A program made the translations under genes and the position numbers. Shown piece by piece: positions 6,336 to 12,541 of a stretch of 20,769 nucleotides of DNA. The stretch covers positions 1-20,769 of the forward strand of contig CALRDB010000013.1 in assembly GCA_943354745.1 (NCBI GenBank), written 5' to 3'. The stretch comes from Candidatus Nomurabacteria bacterium. GTDB taxonomy: Bacteria > Patescibacteriota > Minisyncoccia > Phycocordibacterales > UBA10002. A model generated the notes under the pieces. It was given only the letters and a program-made list of their open reading frames with translations. It was not told the origin of the DNA and did no database searches. Every line of letters begins with the position of its first letter. Position 1 is the first letter of the stretch.

Positions 6336-6740
6336 ATGCCCCCCTGCATCTTCTGTAAAATCATCAAAGGCGACATTCCCTGCACCAAAGTCTACGAGGA
6401 CAAGGAGGTGTTTGCGTTTCTCGACATCAAACCGGTCAATCCTGGCCACACTCTTGTTATACCGAAAAAGCATTACGTGAACATCCACGATACCCCGGAT
6501 GAGCTCATTGGAAAAGTCGCTATTGTCGCCAAAAAAATCGCTGATGCAATTTTGAAACTCGGAGCTAAAGGTGTAAATATCGCCATGAATAACGGTGTTG
6601 TCGCGGGACAGTCCGTATTCCATGCTCATATGCACGTTATGCCGCGCTACGGCAAAGACTCTTTCTCTCTCTGGGTAGGTAAGGAGTACGACGGCAACGA
6701 GCGGGAGAAGGTGGCGGAGAAGATTCGTACTTCGCTCTGA
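6336..6740 (+). CDS. HIT-family (Hint/Fhit-like) nucleotide hydrolase or transferase
   Basis: 134 residues, the usual length for bacterial HIT proteins. The signature is present as HAHMHV with His96, His98 and His100, the middle His being the nucleophile of the family. The start has the CIFCKIIKGDIP motif; Cys4 and Cys7 with downstream His form the structural zinc site of the Hint branch. FLDIKPVNPGHTLVIPKKH is the conserved core. Such proteins cleave nucleoside phosphoramidates and dinucleoside polyphosphates in the cytosol; the exact substrate is unknown. ATG 6336 lies right after a -10 box with no Shine-Dalgarno sequence. The last 94 bases are antisense to the tail of the GIY-YIG gene. Confidence 0.93.
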   Translation: MPPCIFCKIIKGDIPCTKVYEDKEVFAFLDIKPVNPGHTLVIPKKHYVNIHDTPDELIGKVAIVAKKIADAILKLGAKGVNIAMNNGVVAGQSVFHAHMHVMPRYGKDSFSLWVGKEYDGNEREKVAEKIRTSL

Positions 6741-7117
6741 TTTTGACTGTCATTCCATTGAAAAATGGAATCCAGATTTTTCTTTTCTGGATTCCTGCTT
6801 TCGCAGGAATGACAAGATACGCAGGATGACAAGACTTGGAGTTCGTCATATAAATCCTTCCACTCCGGATTTTCTTTCTCAATTAGTTCAAGTTTCCATC
6901 CTCTCTTCCACGCTTTAATTTGCTTCTCCCTCGTGATAGCCGAGTTAATATCCTCGGTGCACTCGTACCAGACCAACACGTGGACATGGTATGTTTTTGT
7001 AAATCCTTCAACCGAGTCGGATTTGTGCTCGTATATACGTTTGGGTAAATTGGAAGTGACCCCCGTATAGAACGTTCCATTGCGCTTGCTGGCGAGAATG
7101 TAGACACAGCATTGCAT
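6647..7117 (-). CDS. GIY-YIG nuclease-domain protein with repeat-derived C-terminal tail
   Basis: 156 residues from ATG 7117 (a TTG at 7132 lies in repeat sequence). Residues 1-93 are a small GIY-YIG domain of the URI/YhbQ type: CVYILASKRNGTFYTGVT with VYI and YTG as the two motif halves, Arg27 in LPKRIYEHK, and Glu64 in TREKQIKAWKRGWK. Proteins of this group are single-domain and usually 80-100 residues; their cellular role is mostly unknown. After LYDELQVLSS the frame enters palindrome C (CHSCESRNPEKKNLDSIFQWND is its translation) and continues to a stop inside the HIT gene, adding about 55 unnatural residues. The palindrome probably removed the native stop. A half copy of the same palindrome ends four bases before the ATG, so the gene is bracketed by repeats. 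Confidence 0.85.
   Translation of the reverse strand: MQCCVYILASKRNGTFYTGVTSNLPKRIYEHKSDSVEGFTKTYHVHVLVWYECTEDINSAITREKQIKAWKRGWKLELIEKENPEWKDLYDELQVLSSCVSCHSCESRNPEKKNLDSIFQWNDSQNQSEVRIFSATFSRSLPSYSLPTQREKESLP
6749..6813. repeat. Dispersed palindromic element C (complete)
   Basis: GTCATTCCATT-GAA-AAATGGAATCCAG, an A/T spacer, then CTGGATTCCTGC-TTTC-GCAGGAATGAC. It has the same architecture as element B but different arm tips (ATT versus TGC), so stems are conserved by compensating bases. It is read by the 3' part of the GIY-YIG gene. Confidence 0.9.
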
Positions 7118-7121
7118 ACTA

Positions 7122-7148
7122 CTGGATTCCAACTTTCGTTGGAATGAC
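7122..7148. repeat. Dispersed palindromic element D (half copy)
   Basis: CTGGATTCCAAC-TTTC-GTTGGAATGAC, one hairpin of the family. It ends four bases before the ATG of the GIY-YIG gene and has the same orientation as the right half of element C. Confidence 0.85.
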
Positions 7149-7172
7149 AGAAAAGTGAAGGATCCGCTTCAG

Positions 7173-7207
7173 TTCCGTGTTGGCTTCGTTCCGTGTTAGT
7201 TCCGTGC
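7173..7207. repeat. TTCCGTGT oligomer array at the pgk 3' end
   Basis: Three units, TTCCGTGTT (7173), TTCCGTGTT (7189) and TTCCGTGCC (7200). The array supplies the last codons and stop of pgk (ARN-stop), so it reaches into the gene. Related arrays lie near 10692, 15640 and 16072. Confidence 0.7.
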
Positions 7208-8320
7208 CTTAAGCGCTTCAATTCCCGGCAAGGTTTCTTTCGCCAAAAATTCGAGCATCGCTCCTCCGCCAGTGGAAACGAACGTAAAGCGTTCCATAAG
7301 TCCCAATTTTGAAACCATTACAATACTGTCTCCCCCGCCGATAATCGTCTCAGCGTCACATTCAGCGAGCATTTGCGCCAACATGATTGTCCCCTGATCA
7401 AATCCGTTTTCATATTCTCCAACCGGTCCGTTCCAAAGCACAAAAGCCGCTTTCTCAATGAGAACTCGCAAATCCGAAAGGGACTCCGAACCGACATCAA
7501 CTGTTCGTTCATCGTCTGCGACTGTATCTACCCCTTTCTCAACGGGACCTGTGGCGGTATGCACGATCACATCAGACGGCACATGCAGTTTAGGACTTCC
7601 AAGAAGCTTCTCGCTTATTTCACACTTTGAAATGAGCGAGGTTCCCACGCCGTATCCGCGCGCATGGAATATGTCGTTTGAAAGCGCACCACATACATAG
7701 ACATGATCGGCAGTATCGAGAAATCGTTCTATAAGTGGCGTTTTGGTTTCAAATTTCGCACCACCTAAGATAACCAGTGCGGGGTGTAACAGGGAAAACG
7801 CCTTTGAAAGATGCAGCACCTCGTCACTAAAGACAAAACCCGCGAAACTTGGCAGAAACTTGGGTACCCCTACAATAGAGGCGTGCTCACGATGTGATAC
7901 GGCAAATGCCTCGTTAACATAGAGGTCAGCGAGTGAGGCAAGCTCTTTCGCAAAGGCAACATCGTTTGCCGTTTCCCCAGGATACTGTCGAAGATTTTCC
8001 AAAAGCAACAACCCTCCATCTTTGAGCGAAACCATTCTTTGTTTCGCTTCCTCTATCGTCGAAACAAATTCAACCGAAAATGAGCGCTTGAGATATTCAA
8101 AAACGGGCCTGAGTGTCTCCTTTGGATCACGGCCAATATGACCGATTATCAACGTCTTTGCTTTCTGTGTTTGCAAAAATTCAATCGTCTTCTTTGCTCT
8201 ATCAATGCGATACACACTCTGTAAAACACCGTTTTCGAGCGGTTCATCAACATCGAGACGTAGAAGGACCCGCTTCCCTCTAACATCTCTATCGGTAAGC
8301 GTCGAGAAATTAGAGAGCAT
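7196..8320 (-). CDS. pgk: Phosphoglycerate kinase
   Basis: 374 residues, somewhat shorter than the usual 390-400. It transfers phosphate between 1,3-bisphosphoglycerate and ADP in glycolysis, in the cytosol. Conserved motifs in order: RVLLRLDVDEPLENG (normally RVDFNVP), NEAFAVSHREHAS (DAFGTAHRAHAS), GGAKFETKTPLI, LWNGPVGEYENGFDQGT, IIGGGDSIVMVSKLGL and FTFVSTGGGAMLEFL, the last two belonging to the nucleotide-binding lobe. Several normally invariant positions differ (DVDEP for DFNVP), as is common for reduced lineages. ATG 8320 overlaps the tpiA stop by 11 bases, so translation is coupled. The final residues come from a TTCCGTGT repeat array. Confidence 0.95.
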   Translation of the reverse strand: MLSNFSTLTDRDVRGKRVLLRLDVDEPLENGVLQSVYRIDRAKKTIEFLQTQKAKTLIIGHIGRDPKETLRPVFEYLKRSFSVEFVSTIEEAKQRMVSLKDGGLLLLENLRQYPGETANDVAFAKELASLADLYVNEAFAVSHREHASIVGVPKFLPSFAGFVFSDEVLHLSKAFSLLHPALVILGGAKFETKTPLIERFLDTADHVYVCGALSNDIFHARGYGVGTSLISKCEISEKLLGSPKLHVPSDVIVHTATGPVEKGVDTVADDERTVDVGSESLSDLRVLIEKAAFVLWNGPVGEYENGFDQGTIMLAQMLAECDAETIIGGGDSIVMVSKLGLMERFTFVSTGGGAMLEFLAKETLPGIEALKARN

Positions 8321-9077
8321 TGGCGGTCTTTAATACGCGAGTAAAACGTTCCGCGTCAAGGCTTGCGTGACCTACCAGCAGTCCAAAGATACCTCCTTCA
8401 GCAAGAAGCGAGGCGGTATTCCCCTCTTCAACAGACCCTCCGTAAAGAATCGGGACTGCTTCCGCAATACTTGGGTCGTACAAATCGGTCAATAGCTTTT
8501 TGATGAAGATAGACATCTCACGCACATCACGCGGACTCATCGCCTCTCGCGCACTTTTCCCTATCGCCCAGAGTGGCTCGTATGCAATGATAAGCCCTAA
8601 AAGTGACTTCCGCGCAGTTCCCGCCAAGGAATTCTTAAGTTGATTTTTCAGTAGTTCAAAGTATTTTGCATCCGCGTCTCGTTCTTTTTCGCCGATACAA
8701 AGGATCGCGCTCATTCCCTCTTTAAGGACCGCACACACTTTCTTCGCAACGACCTCATCGCTTTCGCCAAGTGCCCGACGTTCAGAATGCCCGACGATAA
8801 CGTAGGAGACGCCTAGATCCTTCACAATTTCGGGAGAGACTTCACCGGTTACGCGAGCACTGTTCGCCCAAAACACCGTCTGCGCGCCAAGCGAGACACG
8901 CGTGGTGCCCATGTGTGCGAAAAGAGCCAGGTGAGCAAAAGAAGGACAGATAATGGTCTCCACCTTGTCGAGGGTGCTCCCAGCTCGTTTCGTCTTGGCG
9001 AAAAGCACTCTTGCTTCAGCGGAGGAAGCGGGATTCATCTTCCAATTGGCGACGATAAGTTTCTTCTTTTTTGACAT
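8310..9077 (-). CDS. tpiA: Triosephosphate isomerase
   Basis: 255 residues, full length. It interconverts dihydroxyacetone phosphate and glyceraldehyde 3-phosphate. Catalytic residues are visible: Lys13 (ANWKMNP), His97 (VGHSERR) and Glu167 (AYEPLWAIG). The phosphate loop GGSV is present (LYGGSVEEGN). The flexible loop after Glu167 reads AIGKSAREAMSP instead of the usual AIGTGKTATP, a small variation. The gene begins six bases after a perfect TATAAT, so the message is probably leaderless, and it overlaps pgk by 11 bases to form a two-gene glycolytic operon. Confidence 0.96.
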   Translation of the reverse strand: MSKKKKLIVANWKMNPASSAEARVLFAKTKRAGSTLDKVETIICPSFAHLALFAHMGTTRVSLGAQTVFWANSARVTGEVSPEIVKDLGVSYVIVGHSERRALGESDEVVAKKVCAVLKEGMSAILCIGEKERDADAKYFELLKNQLKNSLAGTARKSLLGLIIAYEPLWAIGKSAREAMSPRDVREMSIFIKKLLTDLYDPSIAEAVPILYGGSVEEGNTASLLAEGGIFGLLVGHASLDAERFTRVLKTANAL

Positions 9078-9083
9078 GGAGAC

Positions 9084-9089
9084 ATTATA
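9084..9089 (-). promoter_or_regulatory. tpiA-pgk -10 box, leaderless
   Basis: TATAAT on the minus strand followed by GTCTCC and then the tpiA ATG at 9077. The predicted transcription start falls on the start codon. No clear -35 is seen: the position is occupied by the hairpin of the upstream terminator, so this promoter and that terminator overlap. Confidence 0.7.
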
Positions 9090-9092
9090 TAC

Positions 9093-9127
9093 AAAAAAAA
9101 GGGCGAGCGCATAGTGTTGCGCTCGCC
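9093..9127 (-). terminator. Strong rho-independent terminator upstream of tpiA
   Basis: Perfect 9-bp stem GGCGAGCGC/GCGCTCGCC around an 8-base loop, followed by C and eight T on the minus strand. It ends transcription from the 9128-9304 region just before the tpiA -10 box. Confidence 0.93.
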
Positions 9128-9164
9128 TTGAAATAGGATTGCCTTACCCACCGAGCTGTTGGGG

Positions 9165-9194
9165 TTAGGAGTTGTTGTTGTTATTATTATTCAT
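9165..9194 (-). CDS. Mini-ORF MNNNNNNNS
   Basis: ATG, three AAT, four AAC, TCC, TAA: a nine-residue peptide with seven Asn in a row. No Shine-Dalgarno sequence precedes it. It resembles leader peptides used in attenuation, but the next gene is tpiA, which has no known link to asparagine, and the promoter for tpiA lies beyond the terminator. It may be a chance product of an AAY repeat. Confidence 0.25.
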   Translation of the reverse strand: MNNNNNNNS

Positions 9195-9275
9195 AAGTGC
9201 AAAAGCCCTTTAGAATTCGAAGGTTGTACCATACAGGTCATCCCACTACACATGGGCTGTATCGCGTGAACATAT

Positions 9276-9304
9276 ACAATACACCCTGACAAAAAAACTG
9301 GCAA
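9276..9304 (-). promoter_or_regulatory. Candidate promoter for the small transcript
   Basis: TTGCCA (9304-9299), a 17-base spacer and TATTGT (9281-9276) on the minus strand. The spacer includes a T7 tract. The same stretch can be read as a weak A/T-stem terminator of the pilus operon, so both readings are open. Confidence 0.4.
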
Positions 9305-9313
9305 CCATTTTTT
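9291..9313 (-). terminator. Possible weak terminator of the pilus operon
   Basis: AAAAAAA-TGG-TTG-CCA-G-TTTTTTT on the minus strand folds as a 3-bp GC-containing stem extended by seven A-T pairs with one mismatch. It lies about 50 bases after the stop at 9359. Weak by energy. Confidence 0.3.
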
Positions 9314-9358
9314 TCTTCCCCAGTCACAGTTACTTGTCACTTGTTCCCGTTCAAGCCA

Positions 9359-10672
9359 TCATTCCACCTCCCTCCATTTATCAAACACGTATCCTCCAGC
9401 AGGACCAGAGGTAAAAAGCAGATTTGCAAGTCCCGTTTCATAAAGAATTTCTGCGGTGTTCTTAAGACGAATCCTCCACGCGGTTACCTCTTTCACTTTA
9501 ATTGAATTTTCGAGAGAAATCTCTCCGTGCCCTGCGTACGCTAATACATTCCCCATAACGGAATTCTTCATAGTGATTGCCGCGATAGTTCCCCCCTTCT
9601 CGGCACTGTTATTTTGCGACACAAAGAGGATAAACGAATTGGCACCTACCCCTTGAAAAACAGCTGAGTTTTCAAGAGATATCTGTCCGCTATTTCCCCG
9701 ATCAGAAGTCTTGTCTGCGATAATAGGAATACTTTTACCCGTGAGAGAAGAGCTGATTGCGATGGTTGCGGTATTTTTAACAGTAATATCCCCTGCCACC
9801 CACAGTGGTCCGGTAAGTGTCACAGTGGGTGAATTACTAATCTCCAAATCGCACGTTATTTTTTTAGGACCGATTGTTACGTCTGAAGTTATCTTATACG
9901 GGCATGGTGACGAAATAGTTCCTCCGGCAGCAGCATCACTTTCCCATGTTGCAATTTGTGCATCGGAGATAGGAAGTGAAGATGTTGCCTGATCAGAACT
10001 CCCCGGATGAAGCGTGCCCAGTACGGTAGTATTTGAAATGGTGTTGTAATAGGCGTCTTTATCGATGCTTGATCCTTTGATTGAGTGCGCGTACGCAGAA
10101 CTTGTCGCGTGGACACCTTCTATGCTTCCAGTGGGACCCGCCGATACAACATCCCCTCGTATGAGATTTGACCCTGAACCGGTAATCGGCCCATTTGAGT
10201 ACGCATTGCCTAACACCGATGAGGTATTCTCGAGAATAATACCTCCCTCTCCAGATTGCATGCCGTAATTAAACGATACACCGCCACCCGTAATAAGGTG
10301 CGCTTTACTATTTCTAATAAAACCAACTCGATTACCGGAAGCAATCACTTCTTTCCCGTCAAAGACAGTGGTAGTGGTGGCTGTTCCTGTAGCAACTCCA
10401 AAACTAAGTGTTTCAACGGAATCAACACTCATGCCTTTCAAGAGACGATAGGTTACATCCTGAGAGACACCTTCCGCTCCATAAAGACTTTCGGCTCCTC
10501 TCTCTATCGAACGCACCGACTCGACTTGATTGATAACAGGGTGCACAACACCAAGACCGATAGTCATCGAGATAATGAGAAACAATAAGGCAGCGAAAAT
10601 AATAGCCTGCCCACGGTTAGTTGAGAGTTGCGGGGTAGTCGTCGATTGAAAGTTGAAAGTTGAAAGTTTCAT
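9359..10672 (-). CDS. Pilus-associated protein with one N-terminal helix and a beta-solenoid-like body
   Basis: 437 residues. Residues 1-20 are polar and partly repeat-derived (MKLSTFNFQSTTTPQLSTNR). Residues 21-48 form one hydrophobic helix (GQAIIFAALLFLIISMTIGLGVVHPVIN), like the PilX-type minor pilin helix but without the FTLxE motif. The region 105-420 is a ladder of short beta repeats rich in Asn, Ser, Thr and Gly (ENTSSVLGNAYSNGPI, KNTATIAISSS, LENSAVFQGV, KNSVMGNVLAY, LENSIKVKEV, LKNTAEI), resembling polymer-forming or beta-helix proteins; it probably lies outside the membrane. Two Cys (CPY, CDL) may form a disulphide. As the last gene of the pilus operon it is a good candidate minor pilin or tip protein. 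No signal peptidase motif is obvious; the exact function is unknown. Confidence 0.7.
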   Translation of the reverse strand: MKLSTFNFQSTTTPQLSTNRGQAIIFAALLFLIISMTIGLGVVHPVINQVESVRSIERGAESLYGAEGVSQDVTYRLLKGMSVDSVETLSFGVATGTATTTTVFDGKEVIASGNRVGFIRNSKAHLITGGGVSFNYGMQSGEGGIILENTSSVLGNAYSNGPITGSGSNLIRGDVVSAGPTGSIEGVHATSSAYAHSIKGSSIDKDAYYNTISNTTVLGTLHPGSSDQATSSLPISDAQIATWESDAAAGGTISSPCPYKITSDVTIGPKKITCDLEISNSPTVTLTGPLWVAGDITVKNTATIAISSSLTGKSIPIIADKTSDRGNSGQISLENSAVFQGVGANSFILFVSQNNSAEKGGTIAAITMKNSVMGNVLAYAGHGEISLENSIKVKEVTAWRIRLKNTAEILYETGLANLLFTSGPAGGYVFDKWREVE

Positions 10673-10691
10673 ATGAATGAATTCCGAGTCG

Positions 10692-10754
10692 GTTCCGTGT
10701 TCTTAGTCCCCGCCTGCGCCAAGGCCTCGGCGGGCAGGCGGGTTGCTTCCGTGG
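10692..10754. repeat. GC-rich hairpin flanked by TTCCGTGT units
   Basis: CCCGCCTGC (10709-10717) pairs with GCAGGCGGG (10734-10742), with further pairing inside. It is preceded by TTCCGTGTTCTTAGTCC (10693-10709) and followed by TTCCGTGG (10747-10754). It lies between two pilin-like genes of the operon and may affect mRNA stability or polarity. Confidence 0.75.
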
Positions 10755-10756
10755 TT

Positions 10757-11326
10757 TTAATATGAATCTCGCAAGACGGCTGTCGCATAAAAATTTTCGC
10801 TTCGGGTTGTGGTTCCGGTACCGCTTTGCATCGTCATCTCAATCTTCACCCCTTTTGACCTTGCCGTAGTGATTTTCCGGAATACCAAATTTGAAATACT
10901 TGTTTTATCGCTTGAAAGAAGACCAGTAACCACCCCATTTTCTTTCAACGAAAGTTTGCCAGCAGTAAGCGAAAACTCAACGGTGCGTGCCGCCCCTTCC
11001 GAAGTGGTGGTCGTCAGAAAGAGTTTCCCAGGATGTACACTAAACGTACTTTCTGCATCACTGACATCGCTGGCATCTCGAACCTCCCGTACCATACGAT
11101 CAAGTGAGAAGGAAGCTTCTTGCTCCACGCGTTGCGCTGATCTCAGAATACCATACGAGCGCGTAATCACGACGAGTGTTTGCATCACCGTGACGAGTGA
11201 AATGGCCAGAATAGCGACATAGAAAAGCATTTCAACCAAGGAAAAACCTCTATGAGAAAAATATCGAACCTCTAATTTCGAATATCGAAAAATATTAAAT
11301 TTTTTACTAAGTACCAGATGCTTCAT
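10757..11326 (-). CDS. Prepilin-like protein, PulJ/PilW type
   Basis: 189 residues. A type IV prepilin cleavage site is visible as SHRG-FSLVEMLFYVAILAISLVTVMQTLVV, cut after Gly27, with Glu at +5 of the mature protein. The soluble part has the RVEQEASFSLDRMVREVRDAS helix typical of PulJ/GspJ-like minor pilins, then beta strands. The leader is 27 residues, long for this class, and is encoded by an A/T-rich stretch carrying TTCGATATT/TTCGAAATT repeats; no alternative ATG, GTG or TTG lies closer to the site. It would be processed by a PilD-type peptidase (not in the window) and join the pilus or pseudopilus. 47 bases of TTCGAATT-type repeat separate it from the previous gene. Confidence 0.85.
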   Translation of the reverse strand: MKHLVLSKKFNIFRYSKLEVRYFSHRGFSLVEMLFYVAILAISLVTVMQTLVVITRSYGILRSAQRVEQEASFSLDRMVREVRDASDVSDAESTFSVHPGKLFLTTTTSEGAARTVEFSLTAGKLSLKENGVVTGLLSSDKTSISNLVFRKITTARSKGVKIEMTMQSGTGTTTRSENFYATAVLRDSY

Positions 11327-11373
11327 TTTAGAAATTTGCTATTAGGAATTCGAAATTCCATCTCTTTGAATAC

Positions 11374-11955
11374 TTACTCAAAGAGATTGGTGAGATACGT
11401 CACCACCTGCTTATCCAGCAGAGGGGTAGAACTTGCTGTCACTCTCACGGTTACTTTCTTGGTGTTACCATCGAGAGTTTTTGGATCAGGAGCGCTTACA
11501 TTTACAATATCCTGGCCGGAATTTTTCCGGTAGACATCTTCAAGTTTTACCGCTCGCTTAAAGGTCCCGTCTATCACCGACTCAGTGGTTGTAGATACCC
11601 ACTTGCTCCCATTCCACGAAAGGTAGTACCACGTCCCTGAAGTAAGACTCGAGAGGTTGCTCCAGGAGTCATCGCGCATAAGGGTGACGGTCTCTACTCC
11701 CTCCTGGAGGAGAAAAACGGATTTCAGATGATCCGTATTCTGAAGTCCTGCTTTTAGATAGAACGAGTACGCACCGATAAGGCCAGTTAACGAAAGCATA
11801 ATGAGTGATGTCCCAACGATCACCTCAACGAGCGAAACACCTCGCGTAAAGAAATATCGACTATCGAAGATCGAAGATCGAATTACAGAAAGTTTTTTAG
11901 TATTGAATAGTTTGATGTTCTTCATTTTTGAGATTAGAGATTTAGTATTGGACAT
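11374..11955 (-). CDS. Prepilin-like protein, PilV/GspI type
   Basis: 193 residues. The prepilin site is FTRG-VSLVEVIVGTSLIMLSLTGLIGAYSFYL, cut after Gly39, with Glu at mature position 5. The soluble part (LQEGVETVTLMRDDSWSNLSSLTSGTWYYLSW) resembles the alpha-C/beta region of PilV-like minor pilins. A leader of 39 residues is exceptional; an internal Met11 would shorten it to 29. The leader DNA contains a CTTCGAT oligomer (CGATCTTCGATCTTCGAT), so it seems to have grown by repeat insertion. The ATG overlaps the stop of the upstream pilin gene by one base (TAATG), so the two are translationally coupled. Confidence 0.83.
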   Translation of the reverse strand: MSNTKSLISKMKNIKLFNTKKLSVIRSSIFDSRYFFTRGVSLVEVIVGTSLIMLSLTGLIGAYSFYLKAGLQNTDHLKSVFLLQEGVETVTLMRDDSWSNLSSLTSGTWYYLSWNGSKWVSTTTESVIDGTFKRAVKLEDVYRKNSGQDIVNVSAPDPKTLDGNTKKVTVRVTASSTPLLDKQVVTYLTNLFE

Positions 11956-12410
11956 TAGTTTCCATAGGCTATTCCTGTCCCCAGAATCGTAATCACTTTA
12001 GTCTGACTTACTTTCCGTACTGCTGCCAAGGTGATCGTCCCGCTTTGGCTCGTAGCTCCTGTTAACTTCTTAAAGACCACTTCTGCCCCTCCCCCCGTAA
12101 GTGCCGTGGCGGAAATCTTCACCTCAGCATTCAAAGGTTGTGACTGATTGGTTGAAGTCCCAGCACTATAGGTAGAACCTTTAAACAGTACGACCTTCTT
12201 TGCCTCAAAATGTATCCCGTAGACCACGTTATCTTTCGCTGCCATGGTAAGCGACCGGGCTTTGGTTATAAGCGTCACCACCTTTTCCACTTCGATATCT
12301 ACTGCTTTACTCGTATTAACGTTAGCAAGAGACGAGACTCCGATAACAGCAATAATCGCCGTCACTGCGATAACCACAAGCATCTCGACAAGAGTAAATC
12401 CTTTGGACAT
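11955..12410 (-). CDS. Prepilin-like protein, GspH/FimT type
   Basis: 151 residues with a classical short leader: MSKG-FTLVEMLVVIAVTAIIAVIGVSSL, Glu at mature position 5. The remainder (SKAVDIEVEKVVTLITKARSLTMAAKDNVVYGIHFEAKKVVLFKG) has the helix plus FxxxxVVLFKG strand order of GspH/FimT minor pilins. Unlike its two neighbours it has no repeat-extended leader; instead a 17-bp inverted repeat begins at the A/T of its ATG. A TATAAT box within that repeat (12428-12423, minus strand) could serve as an extra promoter for the pilin genes. It is the first of three consecutive prepilin genes. Confidence 0.88.
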   Translation of the reverse strand: MSKGFTLVEMLVVIAVTAIIAVIGVSSLANVNTSKAVDIEVEKVVTLITKARSLTMAAKDNVVYGIHFEAKKVVLFKGSTYSAGTSTNQSQPLNAEVKISATALTGGGAEVVFKKLTGATSQSGTITLAAVRKVSQTKVITILGTGIAYGN

Positions 12411-12538
12411 ACGAAAATACGAATTATACGAATATACAAATTTCTACGAATTAAAAAGACGTTGTTTCTTATTTCGGCTAGCGAGGAGCGCCGCTTTTAT
12501 TCGTAACCATTCGTTGATTTTTAATTCGTATTTTCGTA
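12410..12538. repeat. Long inverted repeat filling the pilC-gspH gap
   Basis: TACGAAAATACGAATTA (12410-12426) is an exact inverted copy of 12522-12538, and TACGAATTAAAAA (12445-12457) of 12518-12530. The gap also holds loose ATTCGTA units. The outer arms touch the start codon of the pilin gene and lie three bases from the pilC stop. In RNA it could form a hairpin of over 100 bases between the two cistrons. Confidence 0.85.
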
Positions 12539-12541
12539 TAG

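Larger units (their letters stand above)
9093..9269 (-). ncRNA. Candidate small transcript with embedded mini-ORF
   Basis: Between the pilus operon and tpiA, about 230 bases hold no normal gene. A candidate promoter (9304-9276) and the strong terminator at 9127-9093 would define an RNA of about 175 bases. It includes AATAATAATAACAACAACAAC (9191-9171), a Y-poor stretch likely to be single-stranded, and a short CCC...GGG hairpin (9164-9147) before the terminator. I do not recognise an Rfam family; it could be a regulatory RNA, a leader for a short peptide, or just the 3' tail of the pilus mRNA. Confidence 0.4.

Noticed and set aside
5992..6480. 162-codon plus-strand ORF across the zinc-ribbon gene and HIT gene
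   Set aside because: Out of frame with both genes, crosses the terminator and promoter between them, and loses the Cys pattern.
9165..9194. Asparagine-sensing attenuator for an amino-acid operon
   Set aside because: Downstream genes are tpiA-pgk, with their own promoter beyond the terminator; no antiterminator pairing was found and no Asn-related gene is near. Kept only as an unexplained mini-ORF.
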